From assembly GCA_031430645.1 (NCBI GenBank), contig JANPBY010000019.1, positions 1 to 14,187 of the forward strand: a stretch of 14,187 bases of DNA, read 5' to 3'. The stretch's first letter is position 1. Each line of letters starts with the position of its first letter. The notes under the pieces were generated by a model, which ran no database searches, was not told where the DNA came from, and saw only the letters and a list, made by a program, of their open reading frames with translations. This DNA comes from JANPBY01 sp031430645 (GTDB lineage Bacteria; Actinomycetota; Actinomycetes; DATJPE01). The position numbers and the translations under genes were made by a program. Shown here in pieces: positions 6,174 through 14,088 of the stretch.

Positions 6174-6752
6174 CTACACCGACGCGCGTTCGGCTTCGAC
6201 CTCGTCGAGCACGGCGTAGAGAAGCGCGAGGAGCACGGCCTTGACCGACTCCTTATCCGTGGCGTCGCAGGGCAGAACGGGAACCTCGGGAGGAAGCTGG
6301 AGCACGTCTCGCAACCGCTCCTCAGCGTTGGAGTCCGCTCCATTGGCACGGTTCAACGCCACGACGTAGGGGACCCGGGCCATCCGGCGAAATGCACCGA
6401 GAATCCCGATCGCCTCCGCGAGGGAGTCCTCTCGCTCGGCGTCGACCAGGAGGACGTACCCCAGCATCCCTTCGCCGAGGATCTCCCACATGAAGTCGAA
6501 CCGTTCCTGCCCGGGGGTTCCGAACAGATAGAGCACCAAGTCGCGGTCGATCGTGATCCGGCCGAAGTCCATCGCCACGGTGGTTTCGTTCTTGCGGGCC
6601 TTGGTCGAGTCGGTGATGCTGCGCTCGGTCGAGAGCACCGTGATCTCGCTGATCGTCCGGATCAGCGTGGTCTTTCCGGCCGCAAACGGTCCGGTGACGA
6701 CCACCTTGACGGCTTGACCGCCATGGCGACGCCTGGTCCTACCTGTGGCCAC
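6174..6752 (-). CDS. CvnD/MglA-like small GTPase
   Basis: Ras-like P-loop GTPase of the family found in Streptomyces conservons (CvnD), related to MglA. Its 192 residues show G1 GPFAAGKT (21-28), the TTVAMDFGRI stretch (57-66) typical of CvnD proteins, G3 LFGTPGQ (76-82), where the usual DxxG Asp is replaced by a Gly-Thr variant, G4 reduced to NRAN (134-137) without the guanine-specifying Asp, and CDATD (162-166) in place of G5. The same atypical G3 and G4 are normal in CvnD. The GTG start at 6752 shares one base with the stop of the upstream gene, and AGGGG lies 6 bases before it, so translation is probably coupled. Next to a Roadblock protein and pilB, it may act like MglA, which sets type IV pilus polarity in Myxococcus. 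That role is inference. Confidence 0.88.
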   Translation of the reverse strand: MATGRTRRRHGGQAVKVVVTGPFAAGKTTLIRTISEITVLSTERSITDSTKARKNETTVAMDFGRITIDRDLVLYLFGTPGQERFDFMWEILGEGMLGYVLLVDAEREDSLAEAIGILGAFRRMARVPYVVALNRANGADSNAEERLRDVLQLPPEVPVLPCDATDKESVKAVLLALLYAVLDEVEAERASV

Positions 6753-8017
6753 TAGAGACCCCTCACTCCGGCAATAAGCCTCAGCAGGAGGCTGCGGTTC
6801 ACGCTCGGGTCACGTTCGATGAGTCCCGAAGTCTGAGGTTCTGCGGCCACCGCTGCGCTGGCCGACTGGTTCATGGCGGGCAGCCCGGTGAGCCGCGCCG
6901 CAGGAGCTTCTGGGTGGTCTGGTCGGCGCGTGGGCATGAAGGGTTCGGCCCGGGTCGGAACCACATCTCCTGGAACGTGTGCGCGAACCAGGACGGGCTG
7001 CGGGGTCTCCGAGTCAGCGGCTTGGGTGTCCTCGTTGCCAAGACCCGCCACGGTGGAATCCGTCGTCCCCGAACCAGTTTCGTCAGCGTCGGGAGCCTTC
7101 GGGGAATCCTTGTCCGACGATACGTCGTCGTCGGCTACGTCTTCGAACTGAGCGTCATCAACTGGCACGCTATTGGCCGAAGCCGCTGCCTCCTCGGACC
7201 CGTGATCCGCTTCCGAAGCACTGTCGTCCGCCGAAGCGCTGTCGTCCGCCGAAGCAAGTTCTGGCACGCCTTCGAGCGGAGCAAGCAAAGCCTGCCGGCG
7301 AGCCACTGTCGTGACATGGTCGTGCGCGTCCCTCACCTGCAGCAGGCCACGTCCGACCAGCGCTGCGAGTGTAGAAACCACAGCGAACTGCCCGCACCCG
7401 GTGAGCTCGACCAGATCACCGACCCGACGCCGTCCATCCACGAGAGCCAGTAGTGCCCACTCGTCTCGACTGACCGAGGGTTCGGTTGCCAGGACCACCG
7501 GCATGGCCAGGATCGTGTCCGGTCCCGGGATCACGTTCGCGATCGCGTCCCAGGCCCCCTGCCGCTGGGTTGCCTCAGTGACCACGGCATCCGGTGCCAG
7601 TCGAACACCGACGTCGTCGGGGTTGGCTGCGTCAACGCTGAACGCGAAGTCCCCTGCCGGCCAGCGGAGGAGATCGAAGACCGAGTCCATGGTCTGCTCG
7701 GTGGCCGCCTGGCGCACGAGCTCAGCATCGACGGCTCCAGATTCGATCAGCCATGGGCCTACCCCGAGTCCGTCCCTGACTTCTGCGACGGCCCGGACAA
7801 GGACGTCGTCGTCGACGGCTCCCGACCCAATCAGTCGACGCGCAAGGGCCTGCCGAACGCCATCTGCCGAGGCGCCGGTCACAAAGCCGTCGGTGAAGTA
7901 CACAACGCCCTCGGCCGCGCCTTGACTCAGTCGAAGACCGCCGGACTTCTTGGTGAAGCTCAGGAGCTGGAAGATGTCCGGCAGGCTGAACGCATCAAGC
8001 GAACCTTCGAGCTTCAC
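6752..8017 (-). CDS. DUF4388 (PATAN) domain protein with acidic linker
   Basis: A 421-residue protein whose N-terminus (about 1-150) matches the DUF4388/PATAN fold, starting with the typical GSLDAFSLPDIFQLLSFTKK segment and containing the GVVYFTDGFVTGA strand pair (37-49). A winged-helix-like segment follows (about 184-228, DGRRRVGDLVELTG). An acidic Ser/Asp/Glu-rich linker (about 255-345) contains an in-frame ADDSAS repeat. A short C-terminal motif, SVNRSLLLRLIAG (406-418), may be an interaction helix. GTG start at 8017 with GAGGAG 5 bases upstream. PATAN domains of cyanobacterial response regulators such as PixE bind PilB1 and control pilus motility. Here PATAN has no receiver domain but sits between a Roadblock protein and a GTPase, upstream of pilB. 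A role as adaptor to PilB is a reasonable inference. Confidence 0.85.
   Translation of the reverse strand: MKLEGSLDAFSLPDIFQLLSFTKKSGGLRLSQGAAEGVVYFTDGFVTGASADGVRQALARRLIGSGAVDDDVLVRAVAEVRDGLGVGPWLIESGAVDAELVRQAATEQTMDSVFDLLRWPAGDFAFSVDAANPDDVGVRLAPDAVVTEATQRQGAWDAIANVIPGPDTILAMPVVLATEPSVSRDEWALLALVDGRRRVGDLVELTGCGQFAVVSTLAALVGRGLLQVRDAHDHVTTVARRQALLAPLEGVPELASADDSASADDSASEADHGSEEAAASANSVPVDDAQFEDVADDDVSSDKDSPKAPDADETGSGTTDSTVAGLGNEDTQAADSETPQPVLVRAHVPGDVVPTRAEPFMPTRRPDHPEAPAARLTGLPAMNQSASAAVAAEPQTSGLIERDPSVNRSLLLRLIAGVRGL
7213..7255. repeat. 18-bp in-frame tandem repeat in the DUF4388 gene
   Basis: The unit CCGAAGC(A/G)CTGTCGTCCG occurs at 7213-7230 and 7231-7248, followed by 7 bases of a third copy. 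It encodes the repeated acidic ADDSAS in the linker. The 18-bp length keeps frame, so copy-number change would alter linker length only. Confidence 0.85.
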
Positions 8018-8028
8018 CTCAACTCCTC

Positions 8029-8072
8029 ATCTGTGTCGGTCGGGATCTGTGTCGGTCGGGATCTGTGTCGGT
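8029..8072. repeat. 16-bp tandem repeat in the leader of the DUF4388 gene
   Basis: The unit ATCTGTGTCGGTCGGG is present twice in full (8029-8044 and 8045-8060) and once in its first 12 bases (8061-8072). It is non-coding and directly abuts the ribosome site (8023-8028 on the minus strand) of the DUF4388 gene. It could bind a regulator, or vary the leader length between strains. Confidence 0.85.
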
Positions 8073-8123
8073 ACGGGCGGGTGGCTAGAGCGTGCACGAT
8101 CGTCCTTCGATGACTTGTGAACC

Positions 8124-8876
8124 TCAGGACCAGTTGCTCGGCTCCTTGGCCGAGGATGAGCTGCTCGAACTCGCGTTGGCGCCTGCCCCGGGGGTGAAGG
8201 TGGCCCACGCTCCCAAGTCGGGAGTCGGCTGTGCGTTCGCAGTCGCGTAGACCGACTCATCCTCGGATGCTTCGTCGGTTGAGCGGACCTGGTCGTGGTT
8301 GATCCGATCGGCCAGGCCTAGCGGGTCATCCTGGTCGACAACAGGCTCATCGACGCCGGCAGTCTCAGCTTCCGCGTCGAGCATCGGCTCGTCGATCGGC
8401 TCGTCATCGAAGTGGTCAGAGGGCTCGGCGGGCTGCGAACGCAGCTCGGGTGCGGACCATAGATCCGATGTAGGGACCTCATCTGGCTCGTCCTGGCGAA
8501 GGGCAGCAGCCACTGCTTGCGCGGCTCGGCGGATCTCGTACAGCAGAAGTCCAACCTTGGCGCCCTTGGCGCCAACAGCCACGAGAACGGCTTCGTCCTC
8601 GGCCGAGATCAGGAAGACGGTGCCGGACTCGCCCTCGACGTACACCTGGGAGAGCTCACCGCGACCCAGACCCTCTGCGGCCCGCTCGCCCAGGGAGAGC
8701 AGGGCGGCGCTCATCGCGGCGACCCGGTTCTCGTCCATCGCGACGGGGAGGGCCGACGCCATGGGGAGTCCGTCGAAGGACACCACCGATGCGGCCTCGA
8801 CCTCGGGTGCTTGGCGCAACAGGTCACTCAGCACCCGGTCGAGTTGAGCCGACCGTCCTTGCAGCAGATCCGACAT
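8124..8876 (-). CDS. Roadblock/LC7 domain protein with acidic C-terminal tail
   Basis: A 250-residue protein with a Roadblock/LC7 domain at about 9-125. The domain has the usual order: first helix, the strand pair VEAASVVSFDGLPMA (26-40), the long helix containing AAMSAALLSLGERAAEGLG (53-71), and the strands VYVEGESGTVFLIS (78-91) and AVLVAVGAKGAKVGLLLYEI (96-115). Roadblock proteins pair with Ras-like GTPases: MglB with MglA in Myxococcus, CvnB with CvnD in Streptomyces. A GTPase of that family lies two genes downstream. The remaining 125 residues form an Asp/Glu-rich tail, ending in a run of seven serines and NWS, and are probably disordered; CvnB proteins are usually much shorter. ATG start at 8876 with AAAGGG 7 bases upstream. 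It begins after a 97-base gap from aroE, so a promoter there is possible, though I could not identify one. Confidence 0.88.
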   Translation of the reverse strand: MSDLLQGRSAQLDRVLSDLLRQAPEVEAASVVSFDGLPMASALPVAMDENRVAAMSAALLSLGERAAEGLGRGELSQVYVEGESGTVFLISAEDEAVLVAVGAKGAKVGLLLYEIRRAAQAVAAALRQDEPDEVPTSDLWSAPELRSQPAEPSDHFDDEPIDEPMLDAEAETAGVDEPVVDQDDPLGLADRINHDQVRSTDEASEDESVYATANAQPTPDLGAWATFTPGAGANASSSSSSSAKEPSNWS

Positions 8877-8972
8877 CGCAGAACCCTTTCCACCCCACGC
8901 GCCGCGGTCCGGGCGCCTCGTACCCCCATCGGCCCATCGGCGCTCGGGCTTGAACGTAGAAGAGCGAACTGC

Positions 8973-9776
8973 TCAGGACTCCGGCAGTGCCTCGCGCATT
9001 ACCGAGAGCGGGACGTCCAGGCCAGTCATCAGGGCGACCTGGAGGACGGCCTGATGCACCAGGAGATCAAGTCCGGAGACCACCGAACCACCGCGGACGT
9101 TCCATTGGGCGGCGAGCACCGTGGGCCAAGGGTCGTAGACGACGTCGAACAGCGTTCCGGGCATCGGCGGAACGGCATGCGCGAGCGCATCAGCGACGCC
9201 GCGAGGGACAGTGGAGACCACAAGCCCCGCGACCATCCCTTGCTGGGCGTCGGGCCAAGGCGCCACGCTCAGTCGAATCCCCAGCCGGTGGGCCACCCGC
9301 ACCAGGTCCTCAGCAGCCTGGGGCCGCCGGAGGTAGACCTGCACGAACGACACCCCGATCGCGGCCAGCGCCGCCAGGGCGGAGCAGGCTGTCGCACCGC
9401 CCCCGAGTACGGTCGCCTCGTCCGCGCGCGTGACCCCTCGTTCGGCGAGGCCAGCTACGAGGCCCGGAACATCGGTGTTGGCACCCCGCCTGCCTTGTGG
9501 CCCCAGGAGGACGGTGTTGGCGGCACCGACCACCTCGACCAGCGGATCCCTGCTGTCCAGCAGCGGCAGAATGGCACGCTTGAGCGGCATCGTGAGCGAC
9601 AGCCCCACCCACTCAGGGCCGAGGGCTGCGACGAAGTCGTGCAGGCCAACCTCGTCGACGTCGACCGCCGTGTAGTCCCAGTCCAGACCCAGATGCCGGT
9701 AGGCCGCCCGGTGCAGAGCCGGGGACAGCGAGTGCCCGATGGGATGACCGAGCACCGCCGCCCGACCGACGGTCAC
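8973..9776 (-). CDS. aroE: Shikimate dehydrogenase (AroE type)
   Basis: Reduces 3-dehydroshikimate to shikimate with NADPH in aromatic amino acid synthesis. The 267 residues fit the family. Visible features are the substrate-binding SLSP (16-19), the catalytic Lys in LTMPLKRAI (K66), the GANTDVPG stretch (98-105) with catalytic Asp (D102), the nucleotide-binding GGGATA loop (125-130) and the C-terminal SGLDLLVHQA helix (234-243). The cofactor loop GGGATA differs from the common GAGGAA, and the usual LNVTxPxK reads LSLTMPLK, so this is an actinobacterial-type variant. A quinate/shikimate dehydrogenase cannot be fully excluded. GTG start at 9776, 13 bases after the mltG stop, with only a weak ribosome site. 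It ends the housekeeping block; aroC/aroK/aroB, which often follow, are not seen here. Confidence 0.92.
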   Translation of the reverse strand: MTVGRAAVLGHPIGHSLSPALHRAAYRHLGLDWDYTAVDVDEVGLHDFVAALGPEWVGLSLTMPLKRAILPLLDSRDPLVEVVGAANTVLLGPQGRRGANTDVPGLVAGLAERGVTRADEATVLGGGATACSALAALAAIGVSFVQVYLRRPQAAEDLVRVAHRLGIRLSVAPWPDAQQGMVAGLVVSTVPRGVADALAHAVPPMPGTLFDVVYDPWPTVLAAQWNVRGGSVVSGLDLLVHQAVLQVALMTGLDVPLSVMREALPES

Positions 9777-9789
9777 GCAGGTCCGGTCG

Positions 9790-10875
9790 TCACTGCGTGG
9801 CCTTGAACTCGGCCTTGAATCTCAGGAACTCCTCGTAGGAGTCCGTGAATTTCGTCTTGCCAGTTTCGGGATTGACGGTGACGTAGTAGATCCAGGGGCC
9901 GTCAGCAGGTGCCAGGGCAGCTTCGAGTGCAGCTTCCCCTGGGCTATTGATGGGACCGGGAGGAAGGCCCTTGTTTCGGTAGGTGTTGTACGGCGAGTCA
10001 ACGTCCAGGTCGTCACTGTTTAGTCGGAGGTCGGTACGCCCCAGCGCGTAGTTCACGGTGGCATCGAGTTGGAGGCGCATGCCCGCCTCTAACCGGTTGT
10101 AGATAACCCGAGCCACCTTGGCGAAGTCCTCCGGCCGGGCCTCGGCCTCGAGCAGGCTGGCCACGATGACCACTTCATAAGGCGTCAGGTCAACATCGGC
10201 CGCCCGCTCAGTGAGACCGACGCTGTCGGCGGCCTGGTCGAAACGAGACACCATCGCGGTGAGTTGACCTTCGGCATCGGTGGCCGGTTCGATGATGTAC
10301 GTCGCAGGGAAGAGGAATCCCTCAGGGTTGTCGCCGGCGTAGTCCGGGAGCCCCAAAGACGAAGGCTTCTTGAGGGCGGCTTCGAGCCCCTTCTTGGTCA
10401 GCTGCGACTTTTTGGCCAGGATGGAGACAGTTCCAGAGACGCGTACTCCCTCGGGGATCGTGACCTTCTCGGTCACCCGACTAGCCGGATCCAGCAAGGC
10501 CACCACGGCCTCGGCGCCGGACATCTGAAGCGCGAGGACATAGGTGCCAGGCTGGATCTGGGCGGAGTTCTCGTTTGCTCCAGCTGCCTCGATGAAGGCC
10601 TCCTCGGACGCGACGACGTCGGCCGCAGCCAGCACCGCGCCGATCTCACTCAGGGATGCGCCGTTGGCGATCTCGACCGTCACCCCCCCCGTGCCTGGCC
10701 CGGGGTAGTCGGCTGGGCCGCTTTGACCCAGCAGGTCCGCGGCGAAGGCGACCACGCCGACGAGCAGCCCCACCACCACGACGACGGCCACAAGGACGGC
10801 GAGAATGCCGCGTCCTCGGTTTTGGTTCCCGGGCTCCCTGTCGTTGGAGACCATGCCGAGGCCGAGCTGGCTCAT
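9790..10875 (-). CDS. mltG: Endolytic peptidoglycan transglycosylase MltG
   Basis: Membrane-anchored lytic transglycosylase that cuts nascent glycan strands and is thought to set their length. 361 residues: a short cytoplasmic segment, one membrane helix (about 23-49), a LysM-like subdomain (about 64-114) and the YceG catalytic domain. Recognisable stretches are EGFLFPATY (185-193), ASLLEAEA with the putative catalytic Glu E243 (family ASIxExE), RLQLDATVNYALG (267-279) and SPYNTYRNKGLPPGPI (294-309). The ATG start overlaps the ruvX stop by 4 bases (ATGA), so translation is coupled. The gene order ruvX-mltG-aroE is widely conserved in Actinobacteria. Confidence 0.95.
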   Translation of the reverse strand: MSQLGLGMVSNDREPGNQNRGRGILAVLVAVVVVVGLLVGVVAFAADLLGQSGPADYPGPGTGGVTVEIANGASLSEIGAVLAAADVVASEEAFIEAAGANENSAQIQPGTYVLALQMSGAEAVVALLDPASRVTEKVTIPEGVRVSGTVSILAKKSQLTKKGLEAALKKPSSLGLPDYAGDNPEGFLFPATYIIEPATDAEGQLTAMVSRFDQAADSVGLTERAADVDLTPYEVVIVASLLEAEARPEDFAKVARVIYNRLEAGMRLQLDATVNYALGRTDLRLNSDDLDVDSPYNTYRNKGLPPGPINSPGEAALEAALAPADGPWIYYVTVNPETGKTKFTDSYEEFLRFKAEFKATQ

Positions 10876-11363
10876 CGGTTTCCCTGCCGATCGGTTGGTG
10901 GATCCGTGGCGAGTCGACTCACCACGGCCTCGCCGGGCAGGCGACCTGTTTCGCGCTCTGAGTCGAGCGCCCCCTGGAGAATGATGACAGCGGCGGCCTG
11001 ATCGATCACGGCGCGCCCGGAACGACTTGATACACCTGCCGCACGCAGGTCTCGGGTGGCGCTGACGGTGGTGAGCCGCTCGTCGACCAGGCGGACGGGC
11101 AACGCGACCGCTGAGGCGATGTCCACGGCGAAGGCACGCGCGAGCGCGGCCGCCGCTCCCTCGGCCCCAGACAGGCTTCTGGGCAGACCGACCACCAGCT
11201 CGATGGCTGCCTCGTCGCGCGCCAGGGATCCGATCCGGTCCACGTCACCCATCCCGCGCGGCACAGTCTCCACCGGCGTCGCGAGCAGACCGTCCCGGTC
11301 GCATCGAGCCACACCGATCCGCACGCTTCCGACATCGATCCCGAGCCGAACCCCTGGGCGCAT
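10872..11363 (-). CDS. ruvX: Holliday junction resolvase-like / pre-16S rRNA nuclease RuvX (YqgF)
   Basis: RNase H-fold nuclease of the YqgF family, linked to 16S rRNA 5' end processing and proposed as a resolvase. 163 residues, with the family motifs LGIDVGSVRIGVA (7-19, catalytic Asp D10), LVVGLPRSLSG (57-66 region), LVDERLTT (92-99, E95) and VIDQAAAVIILQ (119-130, D121), giving the full acidic set. It starts at an ATG 7 bases after the alaS stop with no strong ribosome site, so it is probably translated by coupling from alaS. The C-terminal 30 residues are polar and not conserved. Confidence 0.94.
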   Translation of the reverse strand: MRPGVRLGIDVGSVRIGVARCDRDGLLATPVETVPRGMGDVDRIGSLARDEAAIELVVGLPRSLSGAEGAAAALARAFAVDIASAVALPVRLVDERLTTVSATRDLRAAGVSSRSGRAVIDQAAAVIILQGALDSERETGRLPGEAVVSRLATDPPTDRQGNR

Positions 11364-11370
11364 CGGTCGC

Positions 11371-14046
11371 TCAGCCGATGCCGACGGCAGTCACAGCGGC
11401 CTCGACGGCAGCCAAAGCTGCGAGAACTGCGTTGGGGTCGGTGCCGCCGCCTTGGGCCACGTCATCCTTGCCACCACCACCGCCCCCGAGAGCCTGCGCG
11501 GCAACCCGGACCAGAGCTCCCGCTTTGATGCCCCGGTTGCGCGCGACGTCGTTGACCGCAACCACGACGATCGGTTTGTCCACGGGCACCGTCGCCAAGG
11601 CCACCGCACCCGCACGATCCACCGGCAGGCGACCCCGGATGTCCAACGCCAGAGCGCGCAGATCGTCAGCGGTCGTGCCATCGGGGATCTGGGAGACCAC
11701 GACTGCTGTGCCGGAGAAGTCTCGCGCCGCTGCCGCGAGTGCGGGGGCGGACTCGAGCAACCGACCCGACCGCAGCTTGTCGAGCTCGCGTTCGGCGTCC
11801 TTAAGTCGCGTCAGGATGCCGTCGACTCGCTCCGGGAGCTCCTCAGGCCGCACCTTGAGGGCCTCGGTGAGCTGAGCAACCAAATGATGCTCCCGCGCCA
11901 GGAAACGGTAGGCATCGGTGCCGACGAGGGCCTCAACCCGGCGTATGCCGGCTCCGATCGAAGCCTCCCCCAGGAGCTTGACGACTCCCAACTGGCCGGT
12001 TCGGTTGGTGTGGGTGCCGCCGCAGAGCTCACGGGCCCAGTCCCCCACGGATACGACGCGCACGCGCTCCCCGTACTTCTCGCCGAACAACGCCATCGCA
12101 CCGGTGGCTCGAGCCTGGTCGGGGCTCATAATCTCGGCGGTCACGTCAAGATCGTCGAGAAGCACGGCATTGACTCGCGCTTCGACATCTGCCAGAACCG
12201 ACGGTGGAACCGCGGCAGCGTTGGGAAAGTCGAACCTGAGGCGACCCGGTGAGTTCTCTGAACCCATCTGCGTGGCCGTCTCGCCCAGGGCCTCGCGGAA
12301 CGCCTTGTGCACCATGTGCGTCGCGGTGTGAGCCCGCGAGATCGCGAGGCGGCGGTCCAGGTCGACAGACGCATCGGCGCTGGCACCGATGGCCACCTCG
12401 CCGGACAGCACCCGAGCGCGGTGAACGGTGAACCCGGGCAGCGGTGCCTGGACATCAAGCACCTCGACGACCGCGCCGTTGTCGAGGGTGATTCGACCGT
12501 GATCGCCGAGTTGTCCCCCGCCCTCGGCATAGAACGGGGTGCGGTCGAGGACGAGCTCGACGTCGTTGCCCTCGTGCGCGCTGGACGCCAACTCGCCGTC
12601 GACCAGCAGGCCGCGGACGGTGCCCTCGGATACCACCTCGGTGTAGCCGGTGAACGTGGTCGCCCCGGACGCCGCCGCGAGGTCGCGGTAGGCCGAAAGG
12701 TCGAGGTGTCCGGTCTTCTTAGCCTTCGCGTCGGCTTTGGCTCGGTCGCGCTGCTCGGCCATCAGTCGACGGAACTCCTGTTGGTCGACGTCGATGCCCG
12801 CTTCGGACGCCATCTCCAAGGTCAAGTCGATCGGAAAGCCGAAGGTGTCGTGCAACTTGAAGGCGTCGGTGCCGCTGAGCTGGGTTCCGCCGGCCGCCTT
12901 GATCGCGATGGCCGCCATGTCGAAGATCTGGGTGCCGGCCCGCAGGGTCTGCCGGAACGCCTCCTCCTCGGCGTAGGCGATGGCCGAGATCCGCGCCCAG
13001 TCGGTCTCCAACTCTGGGTAGGACGCCTTCATCATGTCCTTGCTCACTGCGAACAGTTCGGGGAACGTCGGATCCTCTACCCCGAGCAGCCGCATCGATC
13101 TCACAGCCCGACGAAGCACCCGGCGCAGGACGTACCCACGACCCTCGTTTCCGGGGGTCACCCCGTCGCCGATGATCATCAGCGCGCTGCGAATGTGATC
13201 AGCCACCACGCGCAGCCGTACGTCGTCAGCGTGGTCAGCGCCGTACTGCTTGCCCGCCAGGTCGGCCGCCCGGTCCAGCACGGGGCGAACTTCGTCGATC
13301 TCGTAGAGGTTGTCCACGCCCTGGAGCAGGAACGCCACGCGCTCCAGCCCCATGCCGGTGTCGATGCTCTTGGCTGGCAGGTCCCCGGCGATATCGAAGT
13401 CGTCCTTGCTCCGGACCGCACTGAGGTCGAACTCCATGAAGACGAGGTTCCAGAACTCCAGATACCGGTCTCCCGCACCCTCGACATCGCCCTCGGCGCC
13501 GTACTCCGGTCCGCGGTCGATGAGGATCTCGCTGCACGGCCCACCTGGCCCGGGCACGCCCATGCTCCAGAAGTTCTCCTTCTTGCCCAAGCGCACGATG
13601 CGGTTCTCCGGCAACCCCGCGATGCGCTTCCAGAGGCCGTACGCCTCGTCGTCGTCCTGATAGACCGTGGCCAGCAACTTGGACTCGGGGAATCCGTAGC
13701 CGCCCTCGGACTGGGGCTTGGTCACCAGCTCCCAGGCGAGCTCGATCGCTCGCTCCTTGAAGTAGTCGCCAAAGGAGAAATTGCCGTTCATCTGGAAGAA
13801 CGTGCCGTGCCGCGTGGTCTTTCCGACCTCCTCGATATCGAGGGTGCGCACGCACTTCTGGACACTGGTCACGCGCTTGGACGGCGGCTGCTCCTGGCCA
13901 AGAAAGTACGGCTTGAAGGGCACCATCCCGGCGTTGACGAAGAGCAGGTTGGGGTCATCGAGGAGCAGGGACGCCGAGGGCACGACGGCGTGGTCACGCT
14001 CGGAGAAGAAACGCAACCAGCGGTTGCGGATCTCAGCGGTCTCCAT
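11371..14046 (-). CDS. alaS: Alanyl-tRNA synthetase
   Basis: Charges tRNA-Ala in the cytoplasm. 891 residues, full length. The class II aminoacylation core includes TRHGTFFQMNGNFSFGD (78-94) and motif 3 GMGLERVAFLLQG (231-243). The editing domain has the zinc-binding HTATH (573-577) and CGGTH (675-679). The C-Ala domain ends with the glycine-rich GGGGGGKDDVAQGGG (854-868). The ATG at 14046 is chosen because METAEIRNRWLRFF is the standard AlaS N-terminus and AAGGG lies about 8 bases upstream. An upstream start at 14163 would add 39 low-complexity residues read from a homopolymer artefact. It heads the alaS-ruvX-mltG-aroE run. Confidence 0.98.
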   Translation of the reverse strand: METAEIRNRWLRFFSERDHAVVPSASLLLDDPNLLFVNAGMVPFKPYFLGQEQPPSKRVTSVQKCVRTLDIEEVGKTTRHGTFFQMNGNFSFGDYFKERAIELAWELVTKPQSEGGYGFPESKLLATVYQDDDEAYGLWKRIAGLPENRIVRLGKKENFWSMGVPGPGGPCSEILIDRGPEYGAEGDVEGAGDRYLEFWNLVFMEFDLSAVRSKDDFDIAGDLPAKSIDTGMGLERVAFLLQGVDNLYEIDEVRPVLDRAADLAGKQYGADHADDVRLRVVADHIRSALMIIGDGVTPGNEGRGYVLRRVLRRAVRSMRLLGVEDPTFPELFAVSKDMMKASYPELETDWARISAIAYAEEEAFRQTLRAGTQIFDMAAIAIKAAGGTQLSGTDAFKLHDTFGFPIDLTLEMASEAGIDVDQQEFRRLMAEQRDRAKADAKAKKTGHLDLSAYRDLAAASGATTFTGYTEVVSEGTVRGLLVDGELASSAHEGNDVELVLDRTPFYAEGGGQLGDHGRITLDNGAVVEVLDVQAPLPGFTVHRARVLSGEVAIGASADASVDLDRRLAISRAHTATHMVHKAFREALGETATQMGSENSPGRLRFDFPNAAAVPPSVLADVEARVNAVLLDDLDVTAEIMSPDQARATGAMALFGEKYGERVRVVSVGDWARELCGGTHTNRTGQLGVVKLLGEASIGAGIRRVEALVGTDAYRFLAREHHLVAQLTEALKVRPEELPERVDGILTRLKDAERELDKLRSGRLLESAPALAAAARDFSGTAVVVSQIPDGTTADDLRALALDIRGRLPVDRAGAVALATVPVDKPIVVVAVNDVARNRGIKAGALVRVAAQALGGGGGGKDDVAQGGGTDPNAVLAALAAVEAAVTAVGIG

Positions 14047-14088
14047 GCGAGTGCCCTTCAGCGCGGACGGGGTGGGCTGCGAGCCTAT

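Noticed and set aside
8517..9806. 429-residue plus-strand open frame opposite the Roadblock gene and aroE
   Set aside because: It is an antisense shadow spanning two real genes, with no domain.
11056..12252. 398-residue plus-strand open frame opposite ruvX and alaS
   Set aside because: High GC makes long antisense open frames common; the product has no recognisable domain and the minus strand holds well-conserved genes.
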